NCBI GenBank assembly: GCA_964631565.1
Contig: CAZVYJ010000007.1
Location: 1 to 64,000, forward strand
Length of the DNA: 64,000 bases
Reading direction: 5' to 3'
Source: CAZVYJ01 sp964631565
GTDB lineage: Bacteria > Planctomycetota > Phycisphaerae > SM23-33
Shown: positions 7,578-15,212 of the stretch, piece by piece
How the letters are laid out: every line of letters starts with the position of its first letter
How positions within the stretch are numbered: the first letter of the stretch is position 1
Program-made: the position numbers and the translations under genes
Notes under the pieces: model-generated
The model's input: the letters and a program-made list of their open reading frames with translations, nothing else
The model's database searches: none
Told to the model about the DNA's origin: nothing

Positions 7578-9572
7578 ATGTCCGCATGTCATCTTATTAT
7601 CCTGAGTGCAGTTATTCTCTGCGGAGGCGGTCTGGCCTGCCTGCCTGTCAGGCGGCAGGAAATCGCCAACCGCATGGGCGCGATTGTCGGCATTCTCGGC
7701 GGGCTGCCGGCGCTGCTTGCGGCGGCGATGACGCTCGCCGCCGGGCGCGAGGAAACTTTTCGCGCTGAGTGGAGCGTTCCGTTCGGCTCGTTTTATCTGG
7801 CCCTGGACGGCCTATCGGCCTTCTTCGTGCTGGCGATTGCGGCTGTCTGCATTCTTGCGGCGGTGTACGGCGCGGAATACATGAAGGCCCATCTCGGTCG
7901 AAAGAATCTCGGCTCGCCGTGGTTTTTCTACAACGTCTTGTTCGCCAGCATGCTGCTGGTCGTGACGGCCCGCAACGGCGTGTTGTTCCTGATGGCGTGG
8001 GAATTCATGTCGCTGGCGTCGTTCTTCCTGGTCATGTTCGAGCATGAAAAGTCGGAAGTTCGAGAGGCCGGCTGGACGTATCTTGCGGCGACGCACCTCG
8101 GCACGGCGTTTCTGCTGGCGATGTTCGTGCTGCTTGGCTGGGGGAATCAGACGTGGGACTTCGATAAGTTCGCCGCCCCAGCCGGCGGGCAGGCGGCGGG
8201 AGTGATTTTCCTGCTGGCTGTCGTCGGGTTCGGCACGAAGGCGGGCTTTTTGCCGATGCATGTCTGGCTGCCGGAGGCGCATCCGGCGGCGCCGTCGCAC
8301 GTGTCTGCCGTCATGAGCGGCGTGATGATAAAGACCGGCATCTACGGCCTGCTGCGGATATTAATCATGCTTCCCGGCCAGCCGCCCGCCTGGTGGGGCT
8401 GGACATTAATCGGAATCGGAGCGGCATCGGGCGTCGGCGGCGTGCTGTTCGCGCTGGCGCAGCACAATCTCAAACGTCTGCTGGCTTACCACAGCGTGGA
8501 GAATATCGGAATTATCTGCCTGGGACTGGGCCTGTGGCTGGTCGGAATGAGCACGGGCAGCGGCGCAATTGCCGCACTGGGGCTTCTTGGCGGACTGCTG
8601 CACGTCTGGAACCATGCAATTTTCAAAAGCCTGCTGTTTCTCGGCGCCGGGTCGGTCGCACACGCGACTGAAACGCTCGACGTTGAAAAGCTTGGCGGCC
8701 TGCTGAAGCGGATGAAACAGACCGGCCTGACATTTTTAATCGGCTCGGCCGCCATCTGCGGCCTGCCGCCCCTGAATGGTTTCGTGAGCGAATTTCTGAT
8801 CTACCTCGGCGCTTTTTCCGGCATCGCCGGGACGGAGGCGTCGCATATTACCGTCGCAGGTTTGACTGTGACGGCTGCTCTGGCGCTGATCGGCGGGCTG
8901 GCCGTCGCATGTTTCACAAAGGTGTTCGGAATCGTATTTCTCGGCGAGCCGCGAAGCGATGCAGCAAGCAAGGTCCACGAATCGCCGAAGCCGATGCTCG
9001 CGGTCATGTATGCGCTAGCCGGCATGTGTGTATTAATAGGTTTGCTCGGGCCGATGGTTGTCCGTGCGGCTGCGCCCGCCGCGGAACTGCTGCTGCCTGA
9101 GTCGGCAAACACTGAAACAGCGACGGCGGAATATGTGCTGCGGCACGTGAGCTTCGCTGCGGCAGCCGTCGTGCTGCTGGGGCTTATTATATGGTTTGTC
9201 CGCCGGCGTCTGCTGGCGGGCCGGACAGTGGACCAGGCCGGAACGTGGGACTGCGGCTACGCCGCGCCGAACGCCAGGATGCAGTACACCGCGTCGAGCT
9301 TTGCCTGGCCGATTCTAGACATGTTCCGCTGGCTGCTCCGTCCGCGGATGCATCGCAGCCCCGGCGCGCCGGGGTTGGGCCTGTTCCCGGCCGAGGCGGG
9401 CTTCGAGTCCCACACGGAGGACTTCTTCCGTCGGTATTGGTACGCGCCTGTTTTTGGTGCGTTCAGCCGGCTGGCAGGCAGACTGCGCTGGTTCCAGCAG
9501 GGCCGGAACCAGTTGTATGTGCTGTATCTCGCCCTGGCGCTGCTGATTCTGCTGCTGTGGAACCTGGGATAG
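7578..9572 (+). CDS. hyfB: Hydrogenase-4 component B-like proton/cation-translocating membrane subunit
   Basis: This is a 664-residue, very hydrophobic protein of the NuoL/NuoM/MrpD family. The stretch GFGTKAGFLPMHVWLPEAHP carries the conserved lysine and the TM7/TM8-region histidine typical of antiporter-like subunits, and SVENIGI and NHAIFKSLLFLGAGS are also conserved. The C-terminal 120 residues (GTWDCGY...RNQLYVLYLALALLILLLW) match the HyfB/HycC extension. I chose the ATG at 7578 because the upstream GTG at 7542 would overlap the EIIA gene and adds 12 uncharacteristic residues. It is the first membrane gene of a tight operon and would form the long ion-translocating arm. Confidence 0.88.
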   Translation: MSACHLIILSAVILCGGGLACLPVRRQEIANRMGAIVGILGGLPALLAAAMTLAAGREETFRAEWSVPFGSFYLALDGLSAFFVLAIAAVCILAAVYGAEYMKAHLGRKNLGSPWFFYNVLFASMLLVVTARNGVLFLMAWEFMSLASFFLVMFEHEKSEVREAGWTYLAATHLGTAFLLAMFVLLGWGNQTWDFDKFAAPAGGQAAGVIFLLAVVGFGTKAGFLPMHVWLPEAHPAAPSHVSAVMSGVMIKTGIYGLLRILIMLPGQPPAWWGWTLIGIGAASGVGGVLFALAQHNLKRLLAYHSVENIGIICLGLGLWLVGMSTGSGAIAALGLLGGLLHVWNHAIFKSLLFLGAGSVAHATETLDVEKLGGLLKRMKQTGLTFLIGSAAICGLPPLNGFVSEFLIYLGAFSGIAGTEASHITVAGLTVTAALALIGGLAVACFTKVFGIVFLGEPRSDAASKVHESPKPMLAVMYALAGMCVLIGLLGPMVVRAAAPAAELLLPESANTETATAEYVLRHVSFAAAAVVLLGLIIWFVRRRLLAGRTVDQAGTWDCGYAAPNARMQYTASSFAWPILDMFRWLLRPRMHRSPGAPGLGLFPAEAGFESHTEDFFRRYWYAPVFGAFSRLAGRLRWFQQGRNQLYVLYLALALLILLLWNLG

Positions 9573-9576
9573 CTAT

Positions 9577-10491
9577 ATGACGATTTCTGCATCCATAATT
9601 CATGTTCTGCTGGCGATGACGCTTTCGCCGCTGCTGCTCGGCGTGATTCGCCGCGTCAAGGCGATGTTCGCCGGCCGGCGCGGTCAGCCGCTGCTTCAGG
9701 CATACTACGACCTGGCGAAACTTCTGCGCAAGGGCGCCGTCTACAGCCGCACAACAAGCTGGATATTCCGCGCCGGCCCGACAATTGGTCTGGCGGCGGT
9801 GCTGGCTGCGCTGGCCGTCGTTCCGCTCGGCGGCGTGCGCGGGCTGGCGGCTTTTCCGGGCGACCTGATTCTGCTGGCGTACGTGCTGGGACTGATGCGG
9901 TTCGTAACGGTTCTGGCGGCGCTCGACACAGGCTCGGCGTTCGAAGGCATGGGCGCCAGCCGCGAGGTGCAGTTCTCGCTGCTGGCCGAGCCGGCGCTTC
10001 TGCTCGGACTGGCGGCGATGGCGGCCTGCACGCACAGCCTCGGCCTTTCCGACATTTACGCTAATCTCTCCGCCGCCGAGCCGGCGACAATCGGCCCGGC
10101 CGCCGTGCTCATCGCCGGTGCGTTCCTTATCGTGCTGCTCGCCGAGAACGCGCGAATACCCGTCGACGACCCCAACACGCACCTCGAACTGACGATGATT
10201 CACGAAGTCATGGTGCTGGACCACGGCGGGGTTGACCTTGCCTTCATAGAGTACGGCGCGATGCTGAAGCTGTGGGTTTTCTCGGCGCTGCTGGTCGGCG
10301 TGGCCATGCCGCTGCGGACGGGCGAGCCGATGCTCGACGTGCCGGCCGGAGTCGGCGGAATATTCGTCGTAGGCGCGGCGGTGGGCGTAATCGAATCGAC
10401 AATGGCGAGACTGAGGCTGCTTCGCGTGCCGCAGCTGCTGGTAACCGCATCGGTGCTGGCGATTATCGCCGTTTTATGGGTCCTGAGGTAG
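9577..10491 (+). CDS. hyfC: Hydrogenase-4 component C-like subunit (NuoH/complex I subunit 1 family)
   Basis: This is a 304-residue integral membrane protein. The GRRGQPLLQAYYDLAKLLRK segment near the N-terminus is the classic complex I subunit 1/HycD/HyfC signature for the quinone/interface region. PVDDPNTHLELTMIHEVMVL contains the conserved acidic residues of the family. It begins 4 nt after the HyfB-like stop. It should link the hydrophilic Fe-S module to the membrane arm. Confidence 0.9.
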   Translation: MTISASIIHVLLAMTLSPLLLGVIRRVKAMFAGRRGQPLLQAYYDLAKLLRKGAVYSRTTSWIFRAGPTIGLAAVLAALAVVPLGGVRGLAAFPGDLILLAYVLGLMRFVTVLAALDTGSAFEGMGASREVQFSLLAEPALLLGLAAMAACTHSLGLSDIYANLSAAEPATIGPAAVLIAGAFLIVLLAENARIPVDDPNTHLELTMIHEVMVLDHGGVDLAFIEYGAMLKLWVFSALLVGVAMPLRTGEPMLDVPAGVGGIFVVGAAVGVIESTMARLRLLRVPQLLVTASVLAIIAVLWVLR

Positions 10492-10494
10492 CAG

Positions 10495-11139
10495 ATGACG
10501 ATTTTCTCCGACATTCTGGTGATGCTGCTGTTGCTTACGAATCTCCGCCTGCTTGCGTCCAGCCGGCTGGCTGCGTGCATCCAGACGGTCGCCATACAGG
10601 CGGTCCTTCTCGGCGCGCTTCTGCTTGCCGGCGCCGCCGGGCGGCTGACGCCGGAGCTTGCAGCCCTGGCGGTGACGACACTTGCGATAAAGGGCCTGCT
10701 GCTGCCGTGGCTGCTCCGCCGGGCGATGCGCGAGGCGCAGGTCGTGCGCGAAATCGAGCCGATAATCGGCTACACGCCGTCGGTGCTCATAGGCGTGGCG
10801 CTTCTGGGATTGTGTTTTGTAATTTCCCAGCCGCTGCGGCAGGTAGCGCCGGCCGGCATGGCGCTGCTGATTCCCGTCGCGATGTTTACGATCCTTGCCG
10901 GGCTGTTCATAATCATCTCTCGCAGAAAGGCCCTCACGCAGGTGCTGGGGTACCTGGCGATGGAGAACGGCGTCTACGCTTTCGGCACGGCCCTGGCGGT
11001 TGAAGAGCCGCTGCTGGTCGAGATGGGCGTTCTGCTGGACGTGCTGGTGGCTGTCTTCGTAATGGGCATCACAATTTTCCACATTAACCGCGAGTTCGAC
11101 CACATCGACACCGACCGCCTGTCGGCACTGAAGGACTGA
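10495..11139 (+). CDS. hyfE: Hydrogenase-4 component E-like membrane subunit
   Basis: This 214-residue protein has about six transmembrane helices and the family's usual length. The segment GYLAMENGVYAFGTALAVEEP near residues 155-175 is typical of HyfE, whose C-terminal half is related to NuoK/MrpC and carries buried glutamates for ion transfer. It starts 3 nt after the HyfC-like stop codon and is followed 4 nt later by the HyfF-like gene, consistent with one polycistron. Confidence 0.88.
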   Translation: MTIFSDILVMLLLLTNLRLLASSRLAACIQTVAIQAVLLGALLLAGAAGRLTPELAALAVTTLAIKGLLLPWLLRRAMREAQVVREIEPIIGYTPSVLIGVALLGLCFVISQPLRQVAPAGMALLIPVAMFTILAGLFIIISRRKALTQVLGYLAMENGVYAFGTALAVEEPLLVEMGVLLDVLVAVFVMGITIFHINREFDHIDTDRLSALKD

Positions 11140-11143
11140 TTCC

Positions 11144-12613
11144 ATGCTCTGGGCAGTAATATTAATTCCGGCACTTGCAGGCGCAGCGGCGCTGGCGATC
11201 CCAAGCAAGGTTCTGCGCCGCGGTCTGCTGGTCGCGGGAGCCGCCGGGCACAGCGGCGCGGCGGCGTGGCTGTGCATCTCGGGCGAAACCGGCGGCGGTT
11301 CATGGGTCGGACTCGACTCGCCTGGCATGCTGTTTTTGTGCGTAACGAGCGGGCTGTTCCTGGCGGCGGCTGTCTACGCGGTCGGCTACCTGCGGAGGGA
11401 AGCCGCCCACGGCACGCGCGACGGCGAGGAAGGTTTTCTCTTTTTCAACGAGCCGGAAGGCATCTTCGTCGGCTGCATGCTGCTGTTCCTGGCGACGATG
11501 AGCCTGGTCTGCATCAGCCGGCACATGGGGCTGCTCTGGGTGGCGGTCGAGGCGACCACGCTGGTCAGCGCGCCGCTCATCAGTTTCCATCGCCACCATC
11601 GCAGCCTCGAGGCGACGTGGAAATACCTGCTGATATGCTCGGTGGGCATCGCGCTGGCGCTTCTGGGCAACTTTTTCCTGGCCTACGCCGGGCGCGGGCG
11701 CATCGGCCACCTGGACCTGCCAAGCCTGCTTGCCGGCGCGGCCGAGATGGACCGCGTCTGGCTGAAGACGGCGTTCATTCTTTTCCTCGTCGGCTACGGA
11801 ACGAAGATGGGCCTCGCGCCCATGCACACGTGGCTGCCCGACGCGCACAGCGAGGCGCCTTCGATGGTGTCGGCCCTGCTTTCGGGCGCGCTGCTGAACT
11901 GCGCGTTTCTCGGCATTCTGCGCGGCCATGCCGTTCTTGATGCCGCCGGGCTGCAGGGCTTCAGCGGCGAGCTGCTTGTGCTGTTCGGCCTGCTGTCGAT
12001 GGGCGTCGCGGCGGTGTTCCTCATCCGCCAGAGCGACTACAAGCGTATGCTCGCATACTCCAGCGTCGAGCACATGGGCATACTGGCGCTTGGTGTCGGC
12101 CTGGGCGGGCTGGCCTGCACCGGTTCGATGCTGCACGTGATAAACCACTCGCTGGCCAAGGGCATGCTGTTCCTCGCCGCGGGCAACCTGCTTGGGCGGT
12201 ACGGAACCAAAAACGTCGCCGACGTCCGCGGCGCGATTCAGGCAAGTCCCATAACCGGCTGCCTGTGGGTGGCGGGCTTCCTGGCCATTACCGGCTCGCC
12301 GCCGTTCGGGCTGTTCATCAGCGAACTGACCATTCTCCGCGGCGCGCTCGAGGCCGGCCGATGGGGCGTCGCAGTAATTTATCTGCTGGCGCTCGGCGTA
12401 ATCTTCGTAGCCATGGCAAGGCTGGTGCTGCCGATGGCGTTCGGGCAGGCGGACAAGGGCGATATGAAGACGCATTCGCGCAGCGAGCCGGCATGGTCAG
12501 TCGCACCGGCCATCGCGATGGGCTGTGTGGTTCTTGTGCTGGGGCTTTACGTGCCGGGGCGGCTGTGGGATTTCCTCCAGTCGGCGGCCACGCAGATAGG
12601 AGCCTATCGATGA
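11144..12613 (+). CDS. hyfF: Hydrogenase-4 component F-like proton-translocating subunit (NuoN/MrpD family)
   Basis: A 489-residue multi-spanning antiporter-like subunit. The conserved GYGTKMGLAPMHTWLPDAHSE motif, with the key lysine and histidine, lies near residues 220-240. SSVEHMGI and HVINHSLAKGMLFLAAGNLL follow at about 305-350. It overlaps the next gene by 4 nt (ATGA), the tightest coupling in the operon. Together with the HyfB-like subunit, this complex has two antiporter-type modules. Confidence 0.9.
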   Translation: MLWAVILIPALAGAAALAIPSKVLRRGLLVAGAAGHSGAAAWLCISGETGGGSWVGLDSPGMLFLCVTSGLFLAAAVYAVGYLRREAAHGTRDGEEGFLFFNEPEGIFVGCMLLFLATMSLVCISRHMGLLWVAVEATTLVSAPLISFHRHHRSLEATWKYLLICSVGIALALLGNFFLAYAGRGRIGHLDLPSLLAGAAEMDRVWLKTAFILFLVGYGTKMGLAPMHTWLPDAHSEAPSMVSALLSGALLNCAFLGILRGHAVLDAAGLQGFSGELLVLFGLLSMGVAAVFLIRQSDYKRMLAYSSVEHMGILALGVGLGGLACTGSMLHVINHSLAKGMLFLAAGNLLGRYGTKNVADVRGAIQASPITGCLWVAGFLAITGSPPFGLFISELTILRGALEAGRWGVAVIYLLALGVIFVAMARLVLPMAFGQADKGDMKTHSRSEPAWSVAPAIAMGCVVLVLGLYVPGRLWDFLQSAATQIGAYR

Positions 12614-14088
12614 ACGACGGTTTTCTGTCATTGCATAACGGCCAGTCGGTGGAACAATCCGCCTGTCCGCTCGTATCGCAGGAGCGATTCCGCGAGATGG
12701 TCATCGGCGAGGTGTCTTCCGGCTCGCGGCTGTCGGCGATGCTGGTCGCGGCGGCTGAGGGCGGCGATGCGCGCCGGTTAATCGCAGCCGTTGCAAGGCC
12801 GGCATCGGGCGACATCGGGCTTGTCGCCTGCAAGGTCGGCGATTCGTATGCCGCACTTACGCCGGACTGTCCGGGCGCCCACATGTTCGAGCGCGAGATA
12901 GCAGAGCAGCACGGCATCCGCCCGCTGGGACATCCGTGGCCCAAGCCGGTGAGGTTCCCTGCTCCGCAAACCGTCGGCGTCATGGATTTCTTCCGCATGG
13001 AAGGCGAGGAAGCTCACGAGGTGGCCGTCGGGCCGGTGCACGCCGGCGTAATCGAGCCGGGCCATTTCCGCTTCCAGTGCCACGGCGAAACGGTTTATCA
13101 CCTTGAGATATCGCTGGGCTACCAGCATCGCGGCGTCGAGAGCGCGCTGGCCGGCGGCCCGGACCGGCGCAGCATCCATTACGCAGAAACGCTCGCAGGC
13201 GACACGACAATCGGCCACGCGACGGCGTATTCATCCGTCGTCGAGTCGCTGTGTGGTGCGGCGGCGCCTGCACGCGCGTGGACGATACGCACCATTGCGG
13301 CAGAGCTTGAGCGGCTGGCCAATCACATCGGCGACATCGGAGCGCTGGCCGGCGATGTCGGCTTCCTGCCCACTATGAGCTACTGCGGGCGCATTCGCGG
13401 CGATGCGCTTAACATGACGGCGCTGCTGTGCGGCAACCGGTTCGGGCGAGGTCTGGTCGAACCCGGCGGCGTCGCTTATGACATCGACGCAGACATCGCC
13501 GCTGCGCTGCTCAGCAGGCTCGACTCGCTCCAGCGCGACGCGACCGGCGCCATTGAACTGATGTTCGATGCCCCTTCTGTGCTGGCGCGATTCGAAGGCA
13601 CCGGAACCGTCCCGCAGGAGCTGGCGCGGCAGATCGGCCTGGTCGGGCCGGCCGCGAGAGCGTCGGGCATGGCATGCGACGTGCGGCACGAGTTTCCATA
13701 CGGCATCTACAGCTTCTCGCAGCTTCCCGTGTGCACGTGGACGACGGGCGACTGTTTCGCCCGCGCATATGTGCGCTGGCTGGAAATACTCCAGTCAATC
13801 ACGTTCGTTCGTGAGCTGCTGAACTCGCTGCCCGGCGGGCCGATCCGCAGGAAGCAGCCGAACCTGCGGCCGGGCATGCTTGCGCTGTCGCTTGTCGAAG
13901 GCTGGCGGGGCGAAATATGCCACATGGCCGCCACCGACGAGGCGGGGCGGTTTGCATGGTACAAAATCGTCGATCCGTCGTTCCATAACTGGTTCGGCCT
14001 GGCCTGTGCGCTGCGGCAGCAGCAGATTTCCGACTTTCCGCTGTGCAACAAGAGCTTCAACCTCTCGTATTGCGGGCACGACCTGTAA
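12610..14088 (+). CDS. HyfG/HycE-like fused NuoCD subunit lacking the canonical NiFe cysteine motifs (Ehr type)
   Basis: This is a 492-residue soluble subunit. A NuoC-type domain ends with FEREIAEQHGIRPLGHPWPK (residues about 96-115), followed by a NuoD/large-subunit domain starting VGPVHAGVIEPGHF. True group 4 hydrogenases have a CGxC motif before the conserved histidine; here the segment reads AGDTTIGHATAYSS with no cysteine. The C-terminus ends DFPLCNKSFNLSYCGHDL, which has two cysteines nine residues apart rather than DPCxxC. The enzyme therefore probably cannot bind a NiFe centre and fits the energy-converting hydrogenase-related (Ehr) class. The start ATG overlaps the HyfF-like stop. 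The electron donor/acceptor is unknown. Confidence 0.85.
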   Translation: MNDGFLSLHNGQSVEQSACPLVSQERFREMVIGEVSSGSRLSAMLVAAAEGGDARRLIAAVARPASGDIGLVACKVGDSYAALTPDCPGAHMFEREIAEQHGIRPLGHPWPKPVRFPAPQTVGVMDFFRMEGEEAHEVAVGPVHAGVIEPGHFRFQCHGETVYHLEISLGYQHRGVESALAGGPDRRSIHYAETLAGDTTIGHATAYSSVVESLCGAAAPARAWTIRTIAAELERLANHIGDIGALAGDVGFLPTMSYCGRIRGDALNMTALLCGNRFGRGLVEPGGVAYDIDADIAAALLSRLDSLQRDATGAIELMFDAPSVLARFEGTGTVPQELARQIGLVGPAARASGMACDVRHEFPYGIYSFSQLPVCTWTTGDCFARAYVRWLEILQSITFVRELLNSLPGGPIRRKQPNLRPGMLALSLVEGWRGEICHMAATDEAGRFAWYKIVDPSFHNWFGLACALRQQQISDFPLCNKSFNLSYCGHDL

Positions 14089-14106
14089 CAGGTGGAGATG
14101 TATGAT

Positions 14107-14892
14107 ATGCTGCGAATTCTGAAAACCCGACTGCTGCAGAAATACCGGACGATGTCCTACCCGGCCGGCTCGCCGCCTGAGCTGCCGCCGCGATTTGCAG
14201 GCAGGCCGGTTATCGACGAGTCGCGCTGCGACGGCGACTGCCGGCAGTGCGTCGAGGCCTGCCCTGTCGGCGCGATTACCCGTGACGAGAAGAACGGTTC
14301 GCCGCGGCTGGACACCGGCTCGTGCCTCTTCTGCCGGGCGTGCGAAAAGGCATGCCCGAAAAACGCAATCCGGTTTACCGGCGAATACCGGCTGGCGGCG
14401 GCCAGACGCGAGGACCTGATTATCACGGGCGCGGCTGCGGATATTCCGCCGGCCAGGAGTGAACTCGCCGCGAAACTTTTCCGCCGCTCGCTGAAGCTGC
14501 GCCAAGTGTCGGCCGGAGGTTGCAACGCGTGCGAGGCCGACTCGAATGTGCTCACGACCCTGGCATGGGATATCAGCCGATTCGGCATCCAGTTCGTCGC
14601 GTCGCCGCGTCATGCAGACGGCCTGCTCGTCACCGGGCCGGTTACGGAAAACATGCGTCTCGCGCTGCAGAAGACCTACGACGCCGTGCCCGGCCCGAAG
14701 ATCGTCATCGCCGTCGGGTCGTGCGCGATTTCGGGCGGCCCGTACGCCGGCCGACCCGAGCAGCATAACGGCGCCGCATCGGTGGTGCCGGTTGATTTGT
14801 TCATACCCGGCTGCCCGCCGCACCCGCTTACGATACTGGATGGCCTGCTGCGCTTCCTGGGGCGGGTGCAGGATCAGGCTCCGTATGAATAG
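14107..14892 (+). CDS. Fused 2[4Fe-4S] ferredoxin-NuoB/HyfI-like small subunit
   Basis: A protein of 261 residues. Residues of about 30-90 hold two ferredoxin clusters: CDGDCRQCVEACP (a C-x3-C-x2-C-x3-CP variant with one extra residue) and CLFCRACEKACP. From about residue 130, GGCNACE, GSCAISGG and GCPPHP supply the four cysteines of the N2-type cluster of NuoB/HyfI proteins. Two subunits that are separate in E. coli Hyf (H and I) are therefore fused here. I chose the ATG at 14107 because GGTGGAG at 14091-14097 is a good ribosome site for it; a GTG at 14092 is the longer alternative. It is the last gene of the operon. Confidence 0.85.
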   Translation: MLRILKTRLLQKYRTMSYPAGSPPELPPRFAGRPVIDESRCDGDCRQCVEACPVGAITRDEKNGSPRLDTGSCLFCRACEKACPKNAIRFTGEYRLAAARREDLIITGAAADIPPARSELAAKLFRRSLKLRQVSAGGCNACEADSNVLTTLAWDISRFGIQFVASPRHADGLLVTGPVTENMRLALQKTYDAVPGPKIVIAVGSCAISGGPYAGRPEQHNGAASVVPVDLFIPGCPPHPLTILDGLLRFLGRVQDQAPYE

Positions 14893-15128
14893 TTGCATCA
14901 GGCCGGCCTTCCCGAATCGCCACCGATAAACGGCTTAAAAACTCCGCCTGCGGGAGCCTCAAAGGGCGATTTATTCGCTGACAACCTGATATAAATCCGA
15001 GCCGGAGCTATGCTTCGGTACCCGTCATTGCTATACTGCCCCCTTAATCGTATTCGCAGCTGCATATACTGTAGTGTGGGAAGGGCAGGACCACCGGCCC
15101 AACCTTAATATAACTATACAGGAACCTC
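14893..15128. other. Intergenic region after the Ehr-like operon
   Basis: No gene is seen in this stretch. It must contain the end of the Ehr-like transcript and the promoter for the secreted protein at 15213. TATACT-like hexamers occur near 15033 and 15067, but no convincing -35 partner or strong terminator hairpin could be assigned. Confidence 0.3.
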
Positions 15129-15212
15129 ATGCAGCTGAATGTGTTGAAGAAGCTGGATGCAATGTTTTTGAACGTCGCCCGGTTGAGGGTGAACGCTTAT
15201 AAGGAGACGTAA
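15129..15212 (+). CDS. Possible 27-residue leader ORF
   Basis: A short open frame with an AGGA five bases before its ATG ends in TAA immediately before the ATG of the secreted protein gene (TAAATG). Its last codons contain the AGGAG that serves as ribosome site for that gene. The peptide is basic, and I recognise no family. It may be a translationally coupled leader or chance. Confidence 0.22.
   Translation: MQLNVLKKLDAMFLNVARLRVNAYKET

Noticed and set aside
12265..12609. Upstream extension of the HyfG-like gene
   Set aside because: This part overlaps the HyfF-like gene and reads as compositional nonsense; the ATG at 12610 overlaps the previous stop in the standard ATGA coupling.
12610..14088. 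Calling the operon a functional NiFe hydrogenase
   Set aside because: The large subunit lacks the CGxC and DPCxxC ligand motifs, so a hydrogenase label would overstate the evidence.
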